A stretch of 44,190 bases of DNA from a virus, in IMG/VR virus record IMGVR_UViG_3300033064_000522, positions 1-44,190 of that record, one strand, 5' to 3'. The notes beneath the pieces are model-generated. The model saw only the letters and a program-made list of their open reading frames with translations, made no database searches and was not told the origin of the DNA. Every line of letters starts with the position of its first letter. The stretch's first letter is position 1. Both the position numbers and the translations under genes were made by a program. Shown here piece by piece: positions 10,701 to 18,210 of the stretch.

Positions 10701-11453
10701 TCAGTTGCAATTGTTTGCGGGAACGGATCCGTAGCTTTTGATTATGCTTATGGCACTAATATGACAGAGACTAAGTATCAAGAATCTCTAGTTGATCCAA
10801 ACTTATATCTAGCACAGTATTCAAATGACTTGCTTGACATGTCCTTTGGGGACCTATTCTATGACGCAAACAACTCAGACAATACTCTAAAAAGCCAGAC
10901 AGTAGATGACTTTGGTACGGTAGTCAGAGAAATTTATTATGTAAAAACTAAGTTAAACGCCAGACCCGCCTTCCCAGTAAGATGGTCTACATCAGACAAT
11001 AGGTCTGTAAATTTAATAGGCCAGAAGTTTTCTAACTTTGAGGCAGAAGCATATGTTTTAAATAATACGTCTACCACTATTCCATTAAGTGACGGAGGCA
11101 AAGCCTCTCTATATATATTTGGCAATGAGATAAATTCATCTGGAACCCTAGAGTATTCTACAGATGATAGTCCCGAGTATGTTAATAAAGAGCCAGTAAT
11201 TTTTGAATCAAGGTGGTTACAGAATCAAAAAGATGTTCAAAATCTAGCCAATTTTATAAAAACTAAAGCTATTAACAAAGGTAAGGTTATTGATATAGAT
11301 ATATTCGGCAACCCGTTGCTTTCAATAGGGGACATAGTGTCTATAAAGTATACCTATCAAGGCCTCCTGGGTACCGAAAAAATGATAATTACAAACATAT
11401 CACAATCTTTTGAGGAAGGAATAAGTACCTCCATTAAGTGTAGAACCATTTAG
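7794..11453 (+). CDS. Minor tail protein / baseplate hub with FN3 and jelly-roll inserts
   Basis: A 1219-residue protein, ATG overlapping the preceding stop by one base (TAATG). Residues about 330-500 look like a hub or Tal-type domain (KYLMDTLCPDVICENYPVTA, then a WESIQELCRDIQMNAFFDEN stretch). The last 60 residues (GNPLLSIGDIVSIKY ... STSIKCRTI) resemble the end of such hubs. Between them sit a fibronectin type III domain (about 680-765, LSPGEKYTFRVTPKNG) and a laminin-G/concanavalin-like jelly roll (about 780-990, YNIDARVKVDGSSVTINVSI). It probably closes the tail tip and contacts the host surface, with the inserts as possible carbohydrate-binding arms. Confidence 0.75.
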   Translation: MITASESLKNIFKQQKSIKADVGCEIEYNMNSLIDGITVVSATADSTYTSQISGWPSGKANPYKKLFPIDSILKPFRPTQSGIKYFVFLPNDTVANSFSSYRALQYPGTQPRLYYPGVTTQYKYWLSAKDANVNITVNYLTTGLLGNKSALSNKIIVRFEKYHTLPTTYSLVITKSDNSTQSVGPFSTPTDGNVELNYNGTSWTQGALSEPVSYATPILIKSINLTAINPGGGKVIGVIEVSARLVKDISSDIVKIDIQKESSSSAEDILPVGFVSANSINLELVKYNQSTMQTVPYNRLSTSFDSSLIYMSKNAEIRPYFKIYHSGATTVAGSYDKVKQGMFYVNDFNISAYGETTVFALDGSKYLMDTLCPDVICENYPVTAILRRLLDSVGFANYNFNLNTTSEVSIPQIDYWWTDDSKTVWESIQELCRDIQMNAFFDENNVLQFYSRDYIYDNTRTSQWDFYSEPEGSTLPNIIEFVQKDIVGANFVKVLWDAAITSNYTGTSGDLWRAPTTFLSAGGLLTSLTESDDTYLTIDTKSLDVYAQQQSFYNFAGFVLIDSEIIEYDGIEYDLTLLNGTKETQLIKSSSDVNKYRALSKAGYADETNPADTAYFKPSGRYKIKKRGALGTVAAAHSAQSANLNNWTPVNVSWNSKQPSTSGTSVTASGLDLYYTLRPKQISLTSVELDFVVPSIAPTHYLVSVQLLNSDNSNDGPAIALAQYTNQIPLVVTNLSPGEKYTFRVTPKNGADTFGNSMTSPIFTMSETSSGGGISSSFINSATIVPQKSYFKLTNSTSDKDKYVMAYRDFQGITLASATVNGSYAPYSYPTNNYSLSYYSFGTSVFLDADDRSKGSSAGLGFFVNDLGKTGYFVVVETTKSSTLKETKSVRILKADGVGVRVLADSQRTASSTFEGVFGGTQYNIDARVKVDGSSVTINVSINGYKINATDTNSNLNAKETNKILAPTKSVAIVCGNGSVAFDYAYGTNMTETKYQESLVDPNLYLAQYSNDLLDMSFGDLFYDANNSDNTLKSQTVDDFGTVVREIYYVKTKLNARPAFPVRWSTSDNRSVNLIGQKFSNFEAEAYVLNNTSTTIPLSDGGKASLYIFGNEINSSGTLEYSTDDSPEYVNKEPVIFESRWLQNQKDVQNLANFIKTKAINKGKVIDIDIFGNPLLSIGDIVSIKYTYQGLLGTEKMIITNISQSFEEGISTSIKCRTI

Positions 11454-11459
11454 GTTCTA
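11441..11459 (+). terminator. Hairpin at gene end, weak terminator or insulator
   Basis: TAGAACC (11441-11447), loop ATTTA and GGTTCTA (11453-11459) form a perfect 7-bp stem with the stop codon of the hub gene in its loop. No T-run follows, so it may pause or partly insulate transcription rather than terminate it. A promoter begins directly after it. Confidence 0.4.
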
Positions 11460-11462
11460 AAA

Positions 11463-11471
11463 TGGTATAAT
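11463..11471 (+). promoter_or_regulatory. Extended -10 promoter, leaderless start
   Basis: TGGTATAAT is an extended -10 with no good -35. Six bases separate it from the ATG at 11478, so the predicted +1 is the A of the ATG. The 18 bases 11461-11478 recur exactly at 25438-25455 before recA. Confidence 0.7.
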
Positions 11472-11477
11472 AATAAA

Positions 11478-12284
11478 ATGACAAAAAGCTCAGTGCCAAA
11501 AAGAATTAAGAGTAAAGATGTTGTTCCTAAGGGATCGATAATCTTAAAAAGCACCAGCCCAGATCTACTTTGGGTAGGAGCTAACCCAAGCGTAGTAACT
11601 TATGATGATACTGGATATGAGCTTAATAAATATTTAGGTGGACCAGTAGAATCAGAAACAGCAAGCGATGAATTAGAATTAGAAAACTTATCGGTACAAG
11701 GAAGTCTAGAACTTTCAGAAATAGATACTGTAGATATGACAGATATTGAAAATGTAACCTTTGAAGAATATTTTGACTTATCTACTAAAATTACCAAGTA
11801 TAATGTTTATATTAAAATAAGAAATGGTAGTTCAAAATCAGCATCCGTTGCTGGCGTAGACGCAAGAATTTATGATGCCGCCGCTTCTTCATATGCACCT
11901 AGCTCTACTCCAGTATATGAAAACCCTGCATCTTTTATAACACCAACACCAAGCATACCGTCCGTAATATTTAAAAGAGATGGGACAGCAATTGCTTGGG
12001 GATGGGATGACTCATCTGACTTTGGATCATATTCATCAATATATTACGAATGGATAATTACAACATTAAAATCTGGAGGAACTACAATTAGCGAAGGTTC
12101 TTCCGCTTACCCTTCTTCATCAAGTTATGCAATTGGCAGTAGCGGTAAAACAAAAAAGTATAGAGTTAGTTCTTCTCAAGGAGATACGCCATCTAGCGCT
12201 TCAGAAAGATGGCTTAAAGTTAGAACAGTAGTTGTTGGAACAAATAGTAAAAAATACTATTCAGCATACTCTACTGCAATTTAA
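11478..12284 (+). CDS. Tail accessory protein, unknown
   Basis: A 268-residue protein, ATG immediately after a leaderless-type promoter and without a Shine-Dalgarno. The N-terminal 50 residues are basic and then hydrophobic (VPKGSIILKSTSPDLLWVGA), and residues 55-95 are acidic. Residues about 145-268 form an Ig/FN3-like beta domain (IYYEWIITTLKSGG, ERWLKVRTVVVGTNSKKYYS). It lies between the hub and the fibre genes, so a virion surface or tail-tip role is likely. I do not recognise the family. Confidence 0.5.
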   Translation: MTKSSVPKRIKSKDVVPKGSIILKSTSPDLLWVGANPSVVTYDDTGYELNKYLGGPVESETASDELELENLSVQGSLELSEIDTVDMTDIENVTFEEYFDLSTKITKYNVYIKIRNGSSKSASVAGVDARIYDAAASSYAPSSTPVYENPASFITPTPSIPSVIFKRDGTAIAWGWDDSSDFGSYSSIYYEWIITTLKSGGTTISEGSSAYPSSSSYAIGSSGKTKKYRVSSSQGDTPSSASERWLKVRTVVVGTNSKKYYSAYSTAI

Positions 12285-12293
12285 AGGAGAAAA

Positions 12294-13433
12294 ATGATAA
12301 AAGGCACATACATATTTTACCAAGACGGAAAAGAGATATACCGTTCTCCTAATATTATAACTAAATTTGGAAAAAGATATTTTACTAGATACCTAGCAGG
12401 TCTTATTGAATCAGGATCAAAGGACATTGTTTTTGGAATTAGCGAAGATAAATTAATTTCTTCTGTCTCTGCAACCAGTGGAACTATAACCTATACAACA
12501 TTTTCTGCCCACGGGTTATCTGCAGGCAATAAAGTTAGCATGGTAAACATAAACCCTAGTGCATACAATTTATTAGATGTTACTGTAAACGCTACTACAA
12601 GTACAACCTTTACAGTTATAAATTCAGCTTCAGGAACTTATGTGTCTGGAGGAAATGTAGTTTCAGATGTAGACACACGCCTAGGATTTGAAATATACAG
12701 AACGCCAGTTTTACTTGGAAGCAGCGATATCCAAATTGAAAATGATATTGCTAAGTATTCAATTGTTTATAAATCTACTATACCTAAAGATGTTTCTGGT
12801 GTAATTTCAGAAATTGGCATATACCCTTCAACAAGAACATCTGCCAATAACTTTGACGGTAAATTTATAGCGGACTTTGATAAATATTTTGATTGGGTAG
12901 ATGGTAGCGGATACAGCCCAACCCTTTCTACAGTAGGGGCAAAGGTCGGCGGTAACGTGTTAAGCATGACATCTAATGTTTCTGCTTCGAATGAATACAA
13001 GGCAAACATATCTTTGGATTTAGAGGGATACAGCAATTTAGATTCCTTAAGCCTAGCCTATTATAAAAACGATACAAATTTAAACACAATAAGAATAAAA
13101 TTATATAGCTCAACAGGAAACTACTATTATGTAAATGTAACCCCTAAAAGCGGTACTGGAGCTAAAATTAACTCAGACATAATGCTGAGCACATTATTTT
13201 CAAATGTTGTTGGGTCTCCAATAAAATCACAAATAAGTTTAATTGGAATAGAGGTAATTCCTAATACGTCAACTACTACAACTGTCGGACTAGACGCATT
13301 AAGAATTAATGACGAGGACACGTTTGACCCAAACTTTGGACTACTTAGCAGATCAATTTTAGATACACCGTATTTAACAAAGGTTGCGGGAAGACAGATA
13401 GACGTAGAGTATAGATTAGATTTGAGTTTCTAA
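12294..13433 (+). CDS. Minor tail / baseplate protein, unknown
   Basis: A 379-residue beta-rich protein. AAAGGAG overlaps the stop of the previous gene and gives good spacing to the ATG. Residues 1-60 resemble N-terminal attachment domains of phage fibre proteins (KFGKRYFTRYLAGLIESG). Residues about 60-125 form a small Ig-like insertion (LSAGNKVSMVNINPSAYN). The stretch VISEIGIYPSTRTSANN is the kind seen in baseplate-anchored fibre bases. A carbohydrate-binding-like sandwich follows (about 195-345). It is likely a tail structural protein connecting to the fibre encoded next. Confidence 0.5.
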   Translation: MIKGTYIFYQDGKEIYRSPNIITKFGKRYFTRYLAGLIESGSKDIVFGISEDKLISSVSATSGTITYTTFSAHGLSAGNKVSMVNINPSAYNLLDVTVNATTSTTFTVINSASGTYVSGGNVVSDVDTRLGFEIYRTPVLLGSSDIQIENDIAKYSIVYKSTIPKDVSGVISEIGIYPSTRTSANNFDGKFIADFDKYFDWVDGSGYSPTLSTVGAKVGGNVLSMTSNVSASNEYKANISLDLEGYSNLDSLSLAYYKNDTNLNTIRIKLYSSTGNYYYVNVTPKSGTGAKINSDIMLSTLFSNVVGSPIKSQISLIGIEVIPNTSTTTTVGLDALRINDEDTFDPNFGLLSRSILDTPYLTKVAGRQIDVEYRLDLSF

Positions 13434-15542
13434 ATGGCATATCAAGATCTACTAAAGGATACATCTAAACCAGATCCAAGCAACAAGGACTACTTTCTTG
13501 TAACGCTAACCGACATAGAGGTAAGTCAATCCTATCCAATTCAATTTAGATGGAAATATAATGATGGAACTTTTTCTCCATGGTCAGCAGTTAAAGTTGT
13601 AACAACGCCTGGAGAATCAAGTCCTAACACACCCTCTACTTTAACAGTTGTTGGAGGCGCTGGATTTTTAACAGTAACATGGGATGGGAATATCTCAACA
13701 GGTGCAGCTCTAACTAATTTTGATCGAGTAGATATTTATGTAAACGGGGCACCATTTAACGGCAGTAAACCAGCAGACTCATTTTTTTCAGCAGGCACAA
13801 AAACAATTACTGCTCCAGCAGGCACATATATAGTTTCATCTTATGCAGTATCAAAATCTGGAAAATCATCAGCAATGAGTGCTGCAGTAACCAGAACAGT
13901 AACAGCTAACGTTCCCGCGGCATTGCCATCATTAACCCCATCTACGCCAACAGCTTCTTCTGTTTTAGGTGCTATACAATTATCTTGGAATGGAAAAACT
14001 TCAACAAATACAGATCAGCCATACGGATTTAATGCAGCAAAAGTATATGTCGGTACGAGTGCAGGGTTTACTCCAATTAATACTGGAACTGCAGGCGCAA
14101 ACCAAGTAGACGTTTTAAATTTTGCAAATGGCCAAAATACTTTAAATATTGGATTAGGAACACTTGTTAATGGAGTTGCTTTAGATCACGGTATTGATTA
14201 CTACATTAAAATTGCTACAACTAATGGCACAGATACTTCAACAGCAGTTTCTGCAACTGGAAATCCAGTGCGGGTAGGACAAGTTCAAAATGGAAGTTTG
14301 ATTACTGTGACTGCAGATAAAATCGATACAGGAACGTTGTCTTCTGGATCAATAATAACAGTTGGCTCAACTGCAGGAAAACATGTTAAATTATCTGGAA
14401 CTGGAGATCCTCTTACTATTTATGGAAGTGGCGGAACTGCTAATCCAGTATTAAGTTTTAATGGAGCTAAATTATCTATTGTAGGAGATGGAACATTTAG
14501 TGGAAACTTAGTTATTGGATCTACATCAACTGCATCAGTATTCAAAGCAGAGCCTGCAACTGGAATATGGCTTGGAGATCAGTCTTATTCGTCTGCTCCA
14601 TTTAGCGTAGCAGTAAACGGGGTTATTAAAGCTAACTCTGGAACTATTGGAGGATGGACATTAGGTTCAAGTTTTTTGCAAGGAAGCAACTTTGAAATAA
14701 ATAGCTCTAACTCAACAATATATGTAGGCCCAACAAGTGGGTCACATATTAGAATAAGTGCGTCTAATGGTATAGCAACATACAATGGCGGAACTCAAAC
14801 TAGCGGATTTAATTTAGCAACAAATGGAACCTTAAGCTTATCTGGGGCAATTACTGCTACTTCTGGTAGTTTTACTGGATCTGTAATTACTTCAAATATA
14901 TTAGCAACAGGAGGAACTGTCGGAGGATGGACACTTTCACCTACATCTATATCTGCTGGAGGAACTACTTTATCTTCAAATGGATATTTAAGTTTTACTA
15001 ATGCAGGTCCAGGAGCCCTTGTTTTAAATCAAGCAACTATATTTGAATCAGCTGGAACAGCGGGAACACCAGCAGGCTCATTAACTTTTAGCACAAGTAA
15101 TAGTCCAAGGCAGATACATTTTTTTGATCAAAATGATCTTTCTGGAATTGTTTCAATAAATAAACAATTAAATTACCCTGGAATATCAACTGGAACAGGA
15201 TCTACCGTTGTATATCTATCATCTAGCGGAAGAATAGGATACACAACATCTTCAAGAAAATTTAAAAATAACATACTTCAATTGCAATCTGGAACTTATG
15301 TAGATAAAGTTATAGAATTAGATCCAGTCTCTTTTGATTGGATAGACCAGCCAGAGGACATGCCCTATAAAATGAATTATGGCTTAATAGCTGAAGATGT
15401 CAGTGAAATTCCAGTCATGGACAGTATAGTTAATTATAATGAAAATAATGAGCCAGTTAGCATATCTTATGAAAGACTCACCCCATTTTTGGTCATGGCT
15501 ATAAAAGAAATTGCAGCAAGGCTTGACGCCCTTGAAGGGTAA
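13434..15542 (+). CDS. Tail fibre with C-terminal S74 intramolecular chaperone
   Basis: A 702-residue protein starting one base after the preceding stop. The N-terminus has two FN3-like domains (about 55-150 and 160-280; FLTVTWDGNISTG, IQLSWNGKTSTN). The middle is a repetitive Gly/Ser/Thr-rich beta region (GTIGGWTLGSSFLQGSN and GTVGGWTLSPTSISAGG are two copies of one motif). The last 100 residues match the S74 endosialidase-type chaperone: SSRKFKNNI with the Ser-Lys dyad near 605-610, then YGLIAEDVSEIP and a terminal coiled coil. Known S74 domains trimerise the fibre and then cut themselves off. This is probably the receptor-binding fibre. Confidence 0.85.
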   Translation: MAYQDLLKDTSKPDPSNKDYFLVTLTDIEVSQSYPIQFRWKYNDGTFSPWSAVKVVTTPGESSPNTPSTLTVVGGAGFLTVTWDGNISTGAALTNFDRVDIYVNGAPFNGSKPADSFFSAGTKTITAPAGTYIVSSYAVSKSGKSSAMSAAVTRTVTANVPAALPSLTPSTPTASSVLGAIQLSWNGKTSTNTDQPYGFNAAKVYVGTSAGFTPINTGTAGANQVDVLNFANGQNTLNIGLGTLVNGVALDHGIDYYIKIATTNGTDTSTAVSATGNPVRVGQVQNGSLITVTADKIDTGTLSSGSIITVGSTAGKHVKLSGTGDPLTIYGSGGTANPVLSFNGAKLSIVGDGTFSGNLVIGSTSTASVFKAEPATGIWLGDQSYSSAPFSVAVNGVIKANSGTIGGWTLGSSFLQGSNFEINSSNSTIYVGPTSGSHIRISASNGIATYNGGTQTSGFNLATNGTLSLSGAITATSGSFTGSVITSNILATGGTVGGWTLSPTSISAGGTTLSSNGYLSFTNAGPGALVLNQATIFESAGTAGTPAGSLTFSTSNSPRQIHFFDQNDLSGIVSINKQLNYPGISTGTGSTVVYLSSSGRIGYTTSSRKFKNNILQLQSGTYVDKVIELDPVSFDWIDQPEDMPYKMNYGLIAEDVSEIPVMDSIVNYNENNEPVSISYERLTPFLVMAIKEIAARLDALEG

Positions 15543-15551
15543 TGGTACTAT
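15523..15551 (+). promoter_or_regulatory. Promoter inside the end of the fibre gene
   Basis: TTGACG (15523-15528), a 17-base spacer and TACTAT (15546-15551) with an extended TG (TGGTACTAT). The predicted start near 15558 leaves about 16 bases with AAGGGAG before the ATG at 15574. The -35 and the spacer overlap the last fibre codons. Confidence 0.6.
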
Positions 15552-15573
15552 TAGTCTCTATTAAGGGAGAACT

Positions 15574-15729
15574 ATGGCTAACAAAGCAGAATTAGTTGTT
15601 GCCGCTTTGCAACAACGTATAGGAGAAATCGTATCAACTTATGAAACTCAAATTGCAATTTTACGTGCAGAAATTACACAACTTGTTGAAAAAGATCAGG
15701 AAAAAAACTCAACCTCAGACTCTAACTAG
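15574..15729 (+). CDS. Small coiled-coil protein, 51 aa
   Basis: ATG at 15574 with AAGGGAG just upstream opens a 51-residue frame (MANKAELVVAALQQRIGEIV ...) ending TAG at 15729. It is almost entirely helical, with a heptad-like pattern through residues 5-40 (IGEIVSTYETQIAILRAEI) and a polar tail (NSTSDSN). Its own promoter and strong RBS make it more credible than the overlapping frame that begins at an ATG at 15641. The function is unknown. Small helical proteins of this type follow fibre genes in several actinophages and could be trimerisation or accessory factors, which is inference. Confidence 0.75.
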   Translation: MANKAELVVAALQQRIGEIVSTYETQIAILRAEITQLVEKDQEKNSTSDSN

Positions 15730-15736
15730 TCCAGTA

Positions 15737-16084
15737 ATGCTGCCGTCAGGATTGGCAGTAAAGACAGACAGTGGAGTTTATTGGGTAAAAGACGATAAAA
15801 GGTTTAAGCTTATATCTAATCGTGCCGCTAAGTCCTGGTCATTTCCAACCGTTTTAGCAACCGATAAAGCAGTTGCTGGAATAAAGATAGTTGGAAAGCT
15901 AGGGTTCAGAGACGGTACTTTGATAAAGAACATAGCCGATGGTAAAATATATTTAATATCGCAAAACAAACGTAGACATATTGTAAGCCCAGATTCTTTT
16001 GAAAAGTATGGTCTTAATAGATCTGATATCGTTGAGGTTAGTGATTCAGAAGTTAATATGCATGACCTAGGAGAAAACTTATAA
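15737..16084 (+). CDS. Tail-associated surface-module protein
   Basis: A 115-residue protein. The frame is open from an ATG at 15641, but that stretch is an out-of-frame reading of the 51-aa gene, so the ATG at 15737, eight bases past that gene's stop, is preferred; its RBS is weak and the start is uncertain. It holds two copies of a WVKDDKRFKLISN / IYLISQNKRRHIVSPDSFEK type motif (about residues 14-40 and 70-100), a module seen in surface proteins of Gram-positive bacteria where it ends in a pattern like SPDSFEKYGL. A cell-wall contact or fibre accessory role is plausible. Confidence 0.6.
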   Translation: MLPSGLAVKTDSGVYWVKDDKRFKLISNRAAKSWSFPTVLATDKAVAGIKIVGKLGFRDGTLIKNIADGKIYLISQNKRRHIVSPDSFEKYGLNRSDIVEVSDSEVNMHDLGENL

Positions 16085-16476
16085 TGGCCGATTTAATACC
16101 AGTTACCTTTAATGAGGGAGAGCCCCTAGACGTTAGCAAGTTAAATAATCTTAGACTTAACCAAGTAACCACATATCAGATTGCTTCAAGTTTACAGAAC
16201 TCAACAATAGATGGTAAAACAGTTCCAATGATAGATTATGGATCAGTAAACGTAGTTACTAAACTAGGATCTTCTGCTGCAGTAAGTTTGCCAATTAATC
16301 CTAATTTTACTGGAACCCCCACATTTATTGTTTCAATAGGTGGTGGATCAGTTGGATCAGCAATTGCTATCCCACGTGTAATTGGACAATCTGGAAGCAA
16401 CCCTCAGGTGGTAGTTAACTCTACAAAAGAAGTAGGAACAATACAAGTAAATTATATAGCAATACAAAACAAATAG
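16084..16476 (+). CDS. Last tail-module protein, unknown
   Basis: A 130-residue protein coupled to the previous gene by a TAATG overlap. It opens with VTFNEGEPLDVSKLNNLRLN, resembling N-terminal peptides of virion attachment proteins, then becomes a beta-rich domain (FIVSIGGGSVGSAIAIPRVI, GTIQVNYIAIQNK). It has no signal peptide or membrane segment. As the last gene before the terminator-like hairpin at 16532 it closes the tail transcription unit. It may be a small head or tail decoration or a fibre-tip protein. Confidence 0.5.
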   Translation: MADLIPVTFNEGEPLDVSKLNNLRLNQVTTYQIASSLQNSTIDGKTVPMIDYGSVNVVTKLGSSAAVSLPINPNFTGTPTFIVSIGGGSVGSAIAIPRVIGQSGSNPQVVVNSTKEVGTIQVNYIAIQNK

Positions 16477-16489
16477 ACTCAACCAGTAC

Positions 16490-16517
16490 TTGACACCCCA
16501 ATCAAATATGTTACAAT
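16490..16517 (+). promoter_or_regulatory. Strong promoter with overlapping inverted repeat
   Basis: TTGACA (16490-16495), a 16-base spacer and an extended -10 TGTTACAAT (16509-16517). ATGTTAC (16508-16514) and GTAACAT (16524-16530) form a 7-bp inverted repeat covering the -10 and the predicted start at 16524, a typical place for a repressor operator. Confidence 0.75.
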
Positions 16518-16531
16518 TACCTTGTAACATT

Positions 16532-16556
16532 AAAGTCACAATTTTGTGACTTTTTT
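16532..16556 (+). terminator. Terminator or attenuator hairpin
   Basis: AAAGTCACAA (16532-16541) pairs with TTGTGACTTT (16544-16553), followed by TTT, for six T in a row at 16551-16556. It stops the tail operon, but it lies downstream of the promoter at 16490, so it would also act on that transcript before the ATG at 16573. Confidence 0.75.
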
Positions 16557-16572
16557 AATGTAAGGATATTAA

Positions 16573-17388
16573 ATGTCTAACGACTTAAAATGGATGCTGT
16601 CTTCAGATCAACAGTTTCCATATCAAGATGATAAAATGATCGAGCTTTGGTTTAAGGTTATGAAGTGGTTTAAGCCAGACGTAGTAGATTATCTTGGCGA
16701 TACAGATGATCAGGCTTGCTACAGTAGATTCACAGAGGGAAAGCCAACAGAATTTTTAAAAGCGTATAAGAATGATGATGTAACAAACGATTTAGAATTA
16801 ATGCTAAAAGACATGAAGTTTGAAGCAAGTGGTGCTCGTGAATTTTATGAAAGAACAAGAAAGATGCTTCCTAATGCACAACTGTTTTCAGCCTTAGGAA
16901 ATCATGATATTAGAATTTTTGATTATTTAGATAAGAAAATTCCTGAGTATGCAAAGCACGTTACTCCAGAAGCTTTATGGAGTTTAGACTCATTAGGATA
17001 TGACTACATTTATTATAACGAATTACCTAAGCGCCGTTTTGGAGATATCCATGTTCACCACGGAATGTCAATTGCAGCCACAGGTTCTGCTAGAAAAGAT
17101 ATGGAAGACATGCAGGTATCTTTAATTAGAGGTCACTCTCACAGAATTGCTTCGCACATGGTTACCTATGAACTTAGAAATAAGGGCAAGGGAGAAACTC
17201 TTCGTGGATATGAGATTGGACACATGTGTGATGAAAAAGGTCCAGGAATGAAGTATACTCAACATCATGACTGGCAAAAGGGATTTGCTATTGCTCATAT
17301 AGAGAACGGAAAGTATCCTCATGTTAACATGATTCATGTATCTCCAGACTATACTTGTGTTGTAGATGGGAAAGTGTTTAAACTATAA
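16573..17388 (+). CDS. Calcineurin-like metallophosphoesterase
   Basis: A 271-residue protein with RBS AAGGA 6 bases before the ATG. The metal-binding series is clear: SSDQQ (D12, with Q14 where D-x-H is more usual), GDTDD (42-46), GNHD (109-112), HHG (162-164) and GHSH (187-190). This family hydrolyses phosphoesters with two metals (Mn, Fe or Zn) and includes Mre11/SbcD nucleases and phosphatases. No capping or Rad50 partner is visible, so the substrate is unknown. It opens the DNA-metabolism transcription unit, suggesting nucleic-acid or nucleotide processing. Confidence 0.85.
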   Translation: MSNDLKWMLSSDQQFPYQDDKMIELWFKVMKWFKPDVVDYLGDTDDQACYSRFTEGKPTEFLKAYKNDDVTNDLELMLKDMKFEASGAREFYERTRKMLPNAQLFSALGNHDIRIFDYLDKKIPEYAKHVTPEALWSLDSLGYDYIYYNELPKRRFGDIHVHHGMSIAATGSARKDMEDMQVSLIRGHSHRIASHMVTYELRNKGKGETLRGYEIGHMCDEKGPGMKYTQHHDWQKGFAIAHIENGKYPHVNMIHVSPDYTCVVDGKVFKL

Positions 17389-17573
17389 TGCAGTGTCAAA
17401 AATGTACGGGCAGGGTTTTTGTGGACAGAGTTTTTTCACAGAAACTACATATAGAACTTTTTTGCATAATGTGTGGAAAAAGGTGGATGATAAACAAAGA
17501 GACGAATGCGTTTGCTAAATGGTTAGAGAAAAAAGACAGGGACCACGCAAAAAGTTACTCTATTTCTTCTTAA
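17388..17573 (+). CDS. Small zinc-ribbon protein, 61 aa
   Basis: ATG overlaps the previous stop (TAATG). Two CxxC knuckles (C3/C6 and C26/C29; QCQKC and FCIMC) about 20 residues apart form a probable zinc ribbon, followed by a basic helix rich in Lys and Asp. There is no signal or membrane segment. Its role is unknown. Such tiny ribbons often bind nucleic acid or proteins. Confidence 0.65.
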   Translation: MQCQKCTGRVFVDRVFSQKLHIELFCIMCGKRWMINKETNAFAKWLEKKDRDHAKSYSISS

Positions 17574-18001
17574 ACGAAAAAATACATAAAGTAATTAAGT
17601 CCTCAAAAGCTAAGGACGAATTGATTGCCTGGTGCTACCCAGACAAAAAAAGAGTTCTATATTCCTACTCACAAGTAAAGAGCAACATGTCTGGCGCATA
17701 TTCAGTTATACAAGTAGCTAAAATGTTAAACCGTACACGTGTTAGCATACAGAGATATATACTAGATGGTAAAATTTCTCAACCTCAAAAGCTATATTCA
17801 ATTGGCAACCCAGACGGACCATGGAGCAAGATCATGCTTAGCGAGTCCGATATATACCAATTGCACCAATTTGTCCTAGAGGCAGGGTATACAAAAGACT
17901 TTCCTTCACGTGCAGAGCTGACGGCTCTTCTCAAACACAACTTAATATTGTATACTAAGACAGAAGAAGGTAATTTTGTACCCATATGGAAGGCGGAATA
18001 A
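17519..18001 (+). CDS. Helix-turn-helix DNA-binding protein
   Basis: The frame is 160 residues from ATG 17519, which overlaps the zinc-ribbon gene by 55 bases with no clear RBS. The true start may be later (the next in-frame ATG is at 17689). Residues about 60-90 (YSVIQVAKMLNRTRVSIQRY) form a winged-helix or MerR/excisionase-like HTH, and QLHQFVLEAGYTKDFPSRAE follows as a helical part. This could be a phage transcription regulator or an accessory replication protein. The sister motif VSAMTIQRYL occurs in the 48-aa protein at 29129. Confidence 0.6.
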   Translation: MVREKRQGPRKKLLYFFLNEKIHKVIKSSKAKDELIAWCYPDKKRVLYSYSQVKSNMSGAYSVIQVAKMLNRTRVSIQRYILDGKISQPQKLYSIGNPDGPWSKIMLSESDIYQLHQFVLEAGYTKDFPSRAELTALLKHNLILYTKTEEGNFVPIWKAE

Positions 18002-18210
18002 TGTCGGAGACAAGAGTCAAGGTGGACTTGTCATTCACACGCAATCTAGGAAACTATGAAAGCATTAGAATTAATATAGGCGTAGAAGACGATATTCGTC
18101 ATGGAGAAAACGTAGACACAGCAACCGAAAGAGTATATAAGTTTGTAGAGAGTAAGCTAATTGAAAAAACTCGTGAGGTTGAGCAGGAATTAAAAAATGT
18201 CAAACAGTAA
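18001..18210 (+). CDS. Small protein of unknown function, 69 aa
   Basis: Start set at ATG 18001 (MSETRVKVDLSFTRNLGNYE), with AAGGCGGA upstream and a TAATG overlap, rather than the in-frame ATG at 17986. The product has an N-terminal beta hairpin (VDLSFTRNLGNYESIRINIG), then an amphipathic helix rich in Glu and Lys (ATERVYKFVESKLIEKTREV). I do not recognise it. It sits just before the helicase block and is probably co-translated with it. Confidence 0.65.
   Translation: MSETRVKVDLSFTRNLGNYESIRINIGVEDDIRHGENVDTATERVYKFVESKLIEKTREVEQELKNVKQ

Noticed and set aside
15641-15736. N-terminal extension of the surface-module protein from ATG 15641
   Set aside because: It is an alternate-frame reading of the 51-aa gene at 15574, which has a promoter and RBS.
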